DNA from: Salvator merianae
Lineage: Eukaryota; Chordata; Lepidosauria; Squamata; Teiidae
DNA: 64,000 nt
NCBI GenBank assembly: GCA_003586115.2
Contig: QVOM02000034.1
Span: 130,049,936 to 130,113,935 of the forward strand
Reading direction: 5' to 3'
Numbering within the stretch: the first letter of the stretch is position 1; the number at the start of each line of letters is the position of its first letter. Position numbers and translations under genes: made by a program. Shown one piece after another: positions 47,882 through 57,930 of this stretch. The notes below the pieces were generated by a model. It was not told the origin of the DNA, did not search any database, and saw nothing but the letters and a program-made list of their open reading frames with translations.

Positions 47882-49103
47882 AAAACCCTCTACAATTGCA
47901 GTTTGGATAATGTATGCTGAAAGTTTAAACATCGTAATTCAGCAAGATGCCAAAGTATTTGCAAAGGCTGTGAAGTTTTTTTAGATAAATCATTTCAAGT
48001 TCTGTTCTTCGGACACGCCGGGGTTTTCAGTGCTTTATTAAAATACATTTGGCCGGTGTTTATCAGATAAGTAAATAAACAGAATGCACGGATATGGGAG
48101 TTCAGTTTAATTAAGACAAAAGAAGACAATAAAAGAAAAAAATGCCTTTATTAATTAGAAGGCTTCTTCAGAGAACCAAGTTTTTAAGGTAGATAAGGAA
48201 AAGAAAATATGCAATTAGAAAGAAATGAACAGTGTGGCTGCCAGCCAGATTTACGTCTTAAAAAAATGGATGCTATTTTTCAAGTAATGCAGAGTTCTTT
48301 TGAGACTCAGAGGCTGACTTTTGAGAGATTAAGACAGGACATTAAAACGGAAATGGGTGCTTTACGCACTGAACTTCATGAAACAAAGGATAAGGCTTTG
48401 AAATTGGGCGATTTCAAGGCAGAAATTCCTCAGATAAAATTTACGACTCAAGAAATACAGACTACGAGACAAGACGAGTTGTCTGTACCACTGATAACAG
48501 CTCAAGGTCACATTTTTTCATTGAAGGAAGCCGTGGAAAAAAAAAATTTTTTTCAGGAGAGGAAGAAGCACATAAGAACGGAAACAATCCATATTTGGAG
48601 GCAGCAAAGAGTTATTGTGAATAAACAATATTTCTGGTGTAAACAAAGAAAGGATTGGAGGAGGAGACGAAAGAAGAAAATAACAACAACTGAAGGAGTC
48701 AGAAGGGGGAATTTATAAGTGGCGGAGTAGAAGAATGGGCAGAAGCCAAATTATAGAAAGACTGATATGAGAAGAAGATTTTGAGAGATTGGACAAATAT
48801 AATAAGTTACAGAAAAATAAGGCAGTGGATAGACTTTGGTGAAAACTGGAAACCCTCTATTGAACTTTTGCAAGATCTGGAAAGTGGACTTGGAAAGTGG
48901 ATTGGGTTTGCTGGAGGAAAAGAATGAAGAGAAAAGAAGAAGAATGTTGGTGGAAGAAAAGAGCTGGGTGGTTGGGGGGTAAGAAATATAGAAGAAATCT
49001 GGGAATTAGTGAAAAGGTTAGTTAAAAATGTTAGTTGACAAATCATGAATTATTTAGTGTAATTTTATATATCCTTAAAAAATAAAAAATAAATAATAAT
49101 AAA
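47461..49103 (+). mobile_element. Full-length ORF1-only L1-like element
   Basis: The 13-base duplication AAAGACTAGATTC (47448-47460 and 49104-49116) flanks a 1.64 kb insertion. The 5' end GACTTCCGGGGAAGATGGCC and a CpG-rich leader resemble L1 5' UTRs; the 3' end is A-rich (AATAAAAAATAAATAATAAT). The only long frame, 48209-48718, encodes 169 residues: an apparent coiled coil (about residues 18-70; DAIFQVMQSSFETQRLTF, RQDIKTEMGALRTELHETKD) and a basic tail ending in KDWRRRRKKK. L1 ORF1 proteins usually have some 300 or more residues with RRM and C-terminal domains, which are absent; no endonuclease or reverse transcriptase is present. It must have moved with proteins supplied in trans. Identical duplications point to a recent insertion. 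An (AAAG)n microsatellite lies at 47827-47885. Confidence 0.8.
47827..47885 (+). repeat. (AAAG)n microsatellite
   Basis: About 14 uninterrupted AAAG units within the leader of the L1-like element; likely variable in length between individuals. Confidence 0.95.
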
Positions 49104-50884
49104 AAAGACTAGATTCCATTCCTCACCCCTAAAGCTGGACAGAAGTTCAAAGCAGTGCAGAAGGAAGCTTCCTTGCTTTGTCCTGTTACTGGGTCTCCCT
49201 CACCTCCCCAACTGGTTCTGTGTGAGATTCTGATGGACTTCAGACAGAAATAAAGATTCCACGAAAGCAACATTCCAAACTTTATACTCACCAGTGTAAC
49301 TGAAAATTGCAGTAAGCAAGCTGAGATCCCTAGGACTCAGAAATATGTTTTCATTCCCTCTCTTCTCTTCTACTAGTAAAGCAGTACCCATAGGATTTGT
49401 AAGGATGGCGTGACCTTCAAATGTATGCCAACAACTGGTTATAGAGACATCTCTAACTTTCCCATTCAGCCAGTACCCCTCACATCTTAGAGATATATGC
49501 TGCCTCACCTGGCAAAGCACACTAACATGATAACAGAGTCAAATAAAATAGCATAATGCAGAACAATATATGAACAGAAATTCATAGCAGCGACTACTGG
49601 AATATAATACAGAATACTAAATAAACAAAAATGCATGGCAGTGACCATAGGAGCTGGCATGCTGTGTGTGAAGAGAGTCTGATGGGAGTTCCCACTGGCA
49701 GAATAACTGAAGGTCTAACAAGGGAGAACAGATAGGTTCCTTTTGCCACTGCTGTGAAGAGTCATGTGGGCATTGGAAAAAGGCAGGGCTATGAGCAGCT
49801 CATGTTTCTTCTGGCCCTGCCTAAAACATGGCACAGATACAATATGGGCTAGCAGAGAAATGGAGGAGATGCAACATGGAAATATCCTGATGAAATACAG
49901 TGGATGGAATGGGAATAAAAAGCTCTGCATTTTCTTATTGAAGCACTGTGTATATTTTGACCTTAGTCAATGGTTTAGAAGTATGCTTGTAACATTTCTG
50001 CATTAAAATGTGTGGGTCTGGACAAAAGGCCACCATGAGTTTCGTACAAGCCCCTTTTGAACTTGGAGAAAGAGCTCAAACAAGGATTAGTAAACAAATA
50101 GGGTACAGGCCCTATTTCTGTTAATCAGTTTTTAGCATCAGTGGATAAACTACTGATTGGGTGTGTAGAACACAACAGCATTTTATTCCCAGAAGCAGAC
50201 ACACATGTGACTGGGAAGGTTAGATGGAGCACTCTTGCTCCACTACTACATGTCAATACTAAACACTGTGAGGTTATGTGTGATTAGTCTAGCTAGTGTA
50301 AGGACTTGAATATAAAATGCTCAAAGTTTTCATATTGTTTGGTATATCTGAGAATCTCTTTTGCCCTTAAACCACTTTTCTTTTTTTTGTCAGCCTCTTT
50401 CTGAGCATTCTTTGTCTTCACGTTTAAATATTTAACAGCATCCATTACCAAATATAAGTTTATCACATGACTGCAAGGAAAACTAACAGTTATCACCCAC
50501 TGCAATCCAAAGAATTACTTTTTTTAATGGAACTCTTTCTAGCTACTTCTAAAGTACCTTCTTGAAAACAGACAAAAAAGAAGTGAGCTGATAATGTTCT
50601 TCATAATTAACAGCTCTATTCTTCCTTGTCAATTCTATTCATTTTTCTGCTGAATTTTGATTATTTATCATAATTCATAATAAAAAACCTTCTGAGAAAA
50701 AAGCAGCATGATTTGTTTTGCATTCTGTACTTAATCTGTCATTCAGTTTTATGGCTTACAGAATTCTCCAATCTCTTCCTAAAGTTTATGCTCAGTTTAA
50801 GTCTTCTGGAAGTACAATCAGAACCTACGGAAATGTATGAACTTCTCAAGTTCTAGAACTTCTCTGATACACAAATATTCCAGG

Positions 50885-52290
50885 GCCAAGATGATGATGA
50901 TGAGGAAGAGGAGGAGGAGGAGGAGGAGGAGGATTACTTGCACACAATCTAACAGAAGTTTACTATACTACTGATTTGGTACTCTGACTATCAGATCCTT
51001 CCAAGAACCTAGGATAATGAGAGTATTGGCGTAGAATGCATACTATTCTGAGTATTGCTGTCTTCTACAATTGTTGAGTAATGATTCTAACAGTGCCCTA
51101 TGTTTTAAGGTGTTGCTCCAGCTATTTTGGAGCTACAAGGGCAACAATACCTATGGGCACAACTGTGCATTTCTTTTGCCACAGGTGCCTGATTTCAATT
51201 CTCTAATAACATTTTCCAGCAGTTCTACTATTGCCAGGTACTGCCACACAGATAATCCACACATGGCTTTTTTTACCAAAATTTTGTCAAGCATGTTATG
51301 TGAAAGATGCTCAACTGTTTGGAGTCAAAAATTCTGCAATACTTTGTTCTGTTCATTTCCTATTACTTTTTGATCTTGTGGTTCTATCAATTTTTGGTTA
51401 CTTGCAAATTATACTTCTCACTGATGTCACCTTACATTATAGTGCTTTTCTTTATAATCTCTTTGTGCTGTCTTTTTTGAAGCTGCAAATTAAGTGTTTC
51501 ATAGTTTCCTCAGCCTTTTCACACAAGCAACATTTGCTATCATTTTGCAATTTTTAATAGCATTTTTGTGAAGTGTTTGTTCCTCTACTGCAAATATAAG
51601 TCTCTTCCTTCTGTGGGTTTCCTTTATCTCATTGATCTTTAGTAGATTTTCTTTACTAACTTCCTTGATATATTCCACTAATCTTTCTTCTTCTTCAACT
51701 TTCTGTTTGGCCTATAACATCCCTCATTTGCCTTTACTTCAGGGGAGATATCACCTGTCAATATTACAGTGGGGATGCAGGATGTGATTTATAATCATTA
51801 TTTTCTTCCTCTTCTGATCCAAGGCATCTAATTCTGCTTGGGTCCAGTATGTAATTCGTGCAGCATATGTAAGGACAGAATAGCCCAAAATACACCTTGA
51901 TGGTGTTACCACCATTCTATTTAATTTTAGGATCTTTCCAACTCTTTGCATGCATTCCTTGAAGAGCCTAAGTTTTAATTTGCCTGTGCTTGATATCTGT
52001 TTGATGGATTCTTAAATATTTATAATTTTCTCTGATCTTGAGGTTCTTTATATCATTTCCATTTGGCAGTTTAATTCCTTTAGTGTTTTCCATTGTTACT
52101 CATTTAACACCCACTACTATTTTGAAGCAGATTATTTCCAAAAAGAGTGTATCAAAAGTTTGTCAAGTAACGTATGTACATTGTCAGTATGCACTAAATT
52201 AGACACTTCTTAGTTCATCTTACCTCTACATTAATTTATTCAATTTCTGTGCTTCCTATGTTAATATCCTTTCTTTTTAAAAAATACTTT
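50885..52290 (-). mobile_element. R4/Dong-like LINE remnant
   Basis: On the minus strand, from 51951 down, VLTYAARITYWTQAELDALD with QKRKKIMIINHILHPHCNID matches the region after the reverse transcriptase in R4-like LINEs (VINWTQTE-LD-KTRKLL---HPKADVDRLY). Farther downstream, in broken frames, are KMIANVACVKRLRKL and, near 51.15 kb, VALVAPK and ILRIVCILR, matching the end of the same protein type (IGALG-IPKSL ... GTARILRKVL). The element ends in a (TCC)n(TCA)n tail at 50890-50932. Stops and frameshifts are many; it is dead. The clade name is from recalled motifs and is less certain than the LINE call. Confidence 0.65.
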
Positions 52291-52473
52291 AGTCTTGGCT
52301 ATTTGAGGGATATGAATATTTTTCTATAAGAACCAGGAAAGCTGGGTGTCAAAGCGTAGGGTATAAAGGTGCATGTAATTAGATGAGGACTTATAGATAA
52401 AATATTTGGCTTGCTTGCAGAAATGAAATTCAGTTAAAAATACCTTTTACACTATACATCAGCTAATACATAC

Positions 52474-52695
52474 TGTGAAGCAAGACGTGGTCTATGTAAA
52501 GACACACTCTGACTACGTTTCCAAGCTCGGTTTTTCTGGCGATTGCGGACACCATCTTCCTGGTCCATCATCTGTTCGAGCAAGGTTTGATCATCTGCAT
52601 TCAAGGGTGCCACTGAGATGTCCCGGACAGCTCGGAATTCACCACAGTTGTTCAGGTGCTCATTCTCCAATCGGAAGAAATTCCACACAAACCTC
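52474..52695 (-). CDS. XPR1: XPR1 penultimate coding exon
   Basis: 222 bases; acceptor TTCTTGCTTATCAG|G at 52696-52697, donor CTTCACA|GTATGT. It encodes [20 protein letters not shown] and then the strongly conserved stretch [20 protein letters not shown], followed by [15 protein letters not shown] and RPRLASQ. This is the end of the EXS domain and the start of the cytoplasmic tail of XPR1, the plasma-membrane phosphate exporter that releases inorganic phosphate under control of inositol pyrophosphates bound by its N-terminal SPX domain (family knowledge). Phases 2 in and 2 out agree with both neighbours. Part of the tail ([11 protein letters not shown]) is more variable than the rest. The open frame extends upstream into intron to 52751, which is not coding. 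Confidence 0.96.
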
Positions 52696-54559
52696 CTGAT
52701 AAGCAAGAAAACATGATAAGCAAGAAAACACATTCCAACTATTAAAAACAAAAATCTTCATAATGGCAAAATCAGAAACAAAACATGAAGCAAAACTGAA
52801 ACAAGAAATCCCTTTGAGTATTAAAATCTTCTACTCTCTGAAAAAGTTAGTAAAGAAGAAGATTAACACTTGCAATCCTTTTGTTATAATTATTTTTCTA
52901 TATAATCATCCCTCAGGTATCAAGGTGGTTCTGTTTCCAGAAACCAATGTGTTATGTAAATCACGTGAAAGGAAGGTGACGTTTTTCCAGCTTCTCTTAA
53001 CTGCCAACTTTCACCAGTCCTGCATCATGTAGCTTTGTTTTATGCAAGGACAGCATAATTTTGCTTTCCACGCATAAATACAACTACACTGTGCAAGGAC
53101 CATGTTATGCAAGAGATAGCTGTATATGAAAAGACTTGTAATTTTGAAACTTTTAAAATGCACATTTTTAAAACTTTAATAGGAAACTAATTTTATAGAA
53201 ACTTGTTTTTTTGTACTTGTTGAACATCATAGATAATAATACAGCAGAATAAAATGGCAGTGGGAGCATTTATTTATATGATGGGGTTACCATTTCAGCA
53301 TTCTGTTTTGGCTTGAAATGACTGACAGTTAATAAAGTTCAGCACAGATCATTATAGGTTAAATAAGAATGGAACTTCCTTTTACATCAAGAACTGAGAA
53401 TTCTTTGGATATAGAAAAGAAATGGAAGACTGCAAGGTCATTTTATTCAACCTAGAAACATAGATTTGTTTTTTCTGTTAGCATATGTGCTACGTTATCT
53501 GCCCTCCACTCCAGTAAACAGCTAAAGAAGTTTCAGCAGTTTGTTGAATTATGTGGAACCAGTAAGCATCTCCATAGAAAGATTTTTAAAGAGTTTTTTT
53601 AGCTTATTCCATTTTAAGTAAATCCCCCCATTTAGAAAGGGCTTCAGAAGTTATACATGGCAACCAAAGAAGTAAAAGTAAGATGTTCAGTACAATGAAT
53701 CTATATGTTATATTGGCATTAATCTTGTGTTAGTTAAGTAGAAAATCTAATGAATTATCTCACTTAATCATAAACCTGGCCAGTCCAGCCTGCCTCACAG
53801 AATAATTGTAAAGGTAAAATAAGTAGCCACACACAGAATGCCCAAAGACGTAAATTGCAATTTGCCATTTGCCTCTAACGCGCGTTAATCATGACAAATC
53901 AGGCTTTGAACTGATGTGGTTTTCTGTGCTCAACCACATCTTCTGCTGGTACTCCCTTGATGCTGGCCATCAAAATACTTGTGTATCTCCTGAGGTATTC
54001 CATGCACATTCACAATGACACTTGTAATCCTGTCTGTGACCCCACTTTAAGCAGCTTGGCCTTAGTTATGGAGTCTAAATATCCATAAACAGACTCAGCT
54101 TCTGTACTTTCTGCTGAATGAAATACTATAATTGTCCATATTAGCTTACTTAGTATTCAGGCAGATTCTGTGAAGAGAGACTAGAAAGCTAGGGAACATA
54201 AACTGAAGGAAAGGTTGTCTAAGCAAGGATAGGGACAACAGAAAATAATGCTGGGTTACTGACAGTATCATAGCATGACTGCTAAACCTCTACCAAAAGC
54301 CACTTTTGATTTCCAAGCACCACTATTTTTTAAAATTGTTCTTCAGAACTATAATTCTGGAACAGTCTCTCTCATCAAATCAGAACTGGAAAAACTGTAG
54401 ATCAAATTATTAGAAGGGGTCCAAACTGGGAAAGACAGGGTCAAAGGAACACACACTTGAAAATTTAGGACTGACTTAAATATTCAACTGAATTTTATTA
54501 CAAGAACAGAGAAAGCTCATGCAAGATGGTCAAAGAGACATAAGATAACATGTCAAGTA

Positions 54560-54712
54560 TGATTATATGTATAAGTGTTGTATTTTATACTGCATTTTAA
54601 TTATGTTTTAACTGTTATAAATTTTATCTTTTTATTGTTGTAACCTGCCTAGGGACCCTCGAGTGAAGGGTGGGATATAAATTCTAAAATAAATAAATAA
54701 TGAATAAAATAA
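54560..54712 (+). repeat. SINE/LINE 3' end
   Basis: A T/A-rich stretch leads into TGTAACCTGCCTAGGGACCC, then GGGTGGGATATAAATTC and AATAAATAAATAATGAATAA. The same ending as at 1.6 kb, ending 11 bases before an XPR1 exon. Confidence 0.7.
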
Positions 54713-54723
54713 CCAAGGCCTAC

Positions 54724-54863
54724 CGGAAAACCTCAAGTGGTGCAAACACAGTAGCAATGATATCTGCAACATCACGGTGGACGTTCATGGTAGTAAGAGA
54801 GACTTGAATAGTCCAAGCAAAACGTAGAATCACATCTTCTACAATGGCACAGTAATAATAGGC
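54724..54863 (-). CDS. XPR1: XPR1 coding exon (EXS domain)
   Basis: 140 bases, acceptor TGTCTTTTTTCTTAG|GCC, donor TTCCG|GTAGGC. It encodes [20 protein letters not shown] and ends [14 protein letters not shown], core EXS-domain sequence of XPR1 with a hydrophobic segment. Enters in phase 0 and leaves in phase 2. The stretch between these two, [13 protein letters not shown], differs from what I recall for mammals and is the least conserved part of this exon. Confidence 0.95.
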
Positions 54864-56385
54864 CTAAGAAAAAAGACAAAAACAGGTAATGGAGAACAAC
54901 TTCCAAATAAAACTGAAGTACAAAAGAGAGAACTATATGATCCTTGGATCTGCTAACTGCACCTGTTCATTCTGTTCTCTATGTAGATAAGTAAGGAAGA
55001 CAGATGACTGTCTTAACATAAGTGTTGTACTTTAAAGAAAAGTTCTAACATATTGGTCAAAGGAATAATATTGCATCAAATGTGCCATAACATTTTTTCC
55101 TGTTTTAGGGTTTGGTAGTGAGTGAGGATCCCTTGAGCTTAGATGGTGAGTGCTTTCTAAATCCCCTTCCAATATAGCTAGGCAGTTTATGAAACACTTT
55201 GTTCAACCCTTTTAACCATACAGATATACCAGAAAGCTTCTTGTTTGCAAACAGCTGTTTGCAAACGAATGTCTGTAACAAAGGTTCCTATTTTTACTGT
55301 CTACTCTTGGGTTGGAAAATAAATTACTTAAAAGAAGTACAACATATATCACTAAAATAAGTAAGTCAGATGTGACTTTTCCCTCAAGCTATTACAGATG
55401 GACAAATTTGACAAATTTGGTTTCCTATATTCCTTGAACAAAAGACAGCAGTTCCATCATCTTACACCAGTGGTAGCCCCGCCATCTTCCAACCACCACC
55501 AGAAGGTGTGTAACATCTTTCTGTGGGGAGGGAGGAATAAACAGGCTTTTTTCTTCCTTTTACCTCTTCCTTTTCCTCTCTGCATGTGCCATGTCTGCTT
55601 GATAGCCTGAAGATAGGGTCCCATTTACTAATAGTTTGTAAGCTACTTTGAGAACCTTTTAGAGACTGAGGTGTGAGATAAAAATTAAATTGAACCATTT
55701 GGTTCAACTAATTTATATGCAATTTCAGAAAAAGTCTCATCGATTTTTAAAAGGAATTTTAATGTGTGCATTTATACATGTAAACTCTTCCTAACACATT
55801 CCTTATCATAATTTTATATATTTGTTCCACTGATATACTGCCTTTTTCGTGCACATTTTTGTTAGTGAACTATACTACAAAACTTGGAGAAGGATAACTT
55901 CCTCAGGATACCTGCATTTCTGATTAATTTTATAATGTCATATTCAGATGCAAGCTAAACGGTTCCCCCGCCCACACAGACCAATCCTAGATGATGCACT
56001 TCCTCCCAAGGCTGCCAATATACTATTCCAACATGGGATTGGGAAAAGTGAGGTTATAATCTGCTGTTAGTTGGTTCATGCCATTAGCAGCTAAGTGAGG
56101 AGGAAAGAGCCAGAACGCTGATCAGGAAGGAAGAGAAGAAGAAGTCCTGTACCACTTGCTCTTTCATTCCTTCCCTGTGTGGATAATATTGAAATAAAAT
56201 ATGTGCACTTCAGATGGAAGTTGCATTTATTTTAGCCTATACATTTTCTTCAAAACATGATTCTGTATTTTAGATCTGACTTTTTAGCCTAAATTTACCC
56301 ATCATCAGGAAATATCCTCAGAGTGCATGTGCCAACAGTTTCAGACCTTCCAAGAGTTTCAGAGTTCTTTATATCGCATACGCAC

Positions 56386-56552
56386 TTTTTGTGGATAGAC
56401 AATCTCTTCCCGCAGAAAAGTATTTTCACCAGCATTCTTGTCAAAGAGACCCCAATCCATCTTTAAATCCCAGATGAGTGTGTAGCAGGAGCTGATGAAA
56501 TAGAAGATGATCCACAGGTAGAAGAACACTTGAGAGTCGCTGTGCCTTCGAA
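56386..56552 (-). CDS. XPR1: XPR1 coding exon (EXS domain)
   Basis: 167 bases. The acceptor is a run of T then AG|TT at 56553-56554; the donor is CCACAAAAA|GTGCGTATG, with a C at intron position 4 but otherwise usable. It encodes [17 protein letters not shown], a membrane helix, then [20 protein letters not shown] and [10 protein letters not shown], highly conserved XPR1 EXS sequence. The first two bases TT complete a codon from an exon outside or unrecognised in the window. No further XPR1 exon was found to 64,000, so at least 7.4 kb of intron follows. Confidence 0.95.
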
Positions 56553-57429
56553 CTAAAAAAAAAAAAGTAGTGTTTAATAAAAGTTTAATGTACACAGGAG
56601 AGAGTTCAGCTGTGCCACCTGAATTAGATTGTGCAATTCTACATTTATGTTCATGGGCCCCAAAATCTTTGACTATAAAAAAAACACTGGTTATTTACAA
56701 AAATTAAGGAGCATTAGAAAAAGCATATCCTGAAAACACAGGCAATTAAAAAGTGGCCCACCTTTATACTGAAATAGTAAATTGTAACCATCAATATTTT
56801 TTTCTCTTACAAAACTGAAAACATCTACATTTGTACTCATGAGGATAGTTTCTTTCATTTTTGTTTTAAGTAGTAATGCAATTTAATAGAGTGGTTAGGA
56901 CAGATACTGTATTATTCAATCTTTTATATGATAATTTTGGGTGGTTATCTCTGTGTAGTATTTATGACTGTTTCTAGCATTAAATGAGTATGTATGCCAG
57001 ACAGGACTTGGTGGCTTTAAATTAACAGTATTTTTATTTGAACATTTATTTGAGATATGTTGCAGTATGTTATAGCACTCCTATTTAAGAAAAATGAACC
57101 TATGTGATTTAAGCCAGAAGTTCCCAATCCAAGAGATTCCACTCAGCCAAAACTCTCTTGTGTAGTAAGGAAATAATGTTAGACAACTTTACAAGACCAG
57201 ATATATTTTGGTATAGCTTTATATTTCAATTTGTTTAGTATAATCCTACTTTCAGAACAATGCTCCCATGGCTAGACATACTTAAACAACACAGTATGAA
57301 ATAAATATAAGAGTACATTCATAAAAGCAACAGGCCATAAAACCTAACAGGAGGCATAAACACTGAAAAGACTTTGCCTGATAGCAAACTGACACCAGTA
57401 TTGCTTCTGGGCCAGGTTTCTTAAGGGAT

Positions 57430-57930
57430 CATTCTAAATGCAAAATGGCTCAGAGATTAAGAACTTTCAACATGGAAAGTATGATCTGAGCAATTTGACC
57501 GGCCTGTTTTCACTTTAGTGCTAGTGAGTGTAGAGATGCTCAGGAGCACAGTGTGTCTGCATTTTGCAGAGGCCTGAGTGATCGGGAGCATCTGCAGACG
57601 CTTCCGTTTGCTATTAGCTGTGGACAACAGCTGGGCTGCTCCTGGTATGGTGAATTTGTACCGACTTCTGGATGCAAATGCATGGCATGCTGCGCAGTCA
57701 TGCGCCATGTTCCCAGTTGCCATGGCAGCAGCCAGACATTTCCATGACCACTGTCATGGTGAGGTGGCCAACATTAGTGCTGAGAGTGCTGAAAGCCTAT
57801 TCTGTGCTGTTCCAGCCCTTGCAGTGTGGATGGCCCTCACACCGCAGGGACTGTTCCACGTTGGAATGACCAGATTCGACCATTTCAGAGTGGCAAGTGT
57901 TCAAAGGCCCCATGTATAGTAAGAAATGCT
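57430..57930. other. GC-rich block of unknown origin
   Basis: About 500 bases with CpGs and a higher G+C than the intron around it (GACCGGCC, GATCGGGAGC, AGACGCTTCC, GCATGCTGCGCAGTCATGCG CC). Overlapping open frames in several phases follow from the base composition. No terminal repeats or family resemblance were seen. It could be an unnamed mobile element or a regulatory block. Confidence 0.35.

Larger units (their letters stand above)
46430..52473. other. XPR1 last intron
   Basis: Holds a SINE fragment (46571-46640), the L1-like insertion (47461-49103), a GAT/GAG microsatellite (50890-50932) and an R4-like LINE (50885-52290). The 49.1-50.9 kb part has no recognised feature. Confidence 0.7.
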
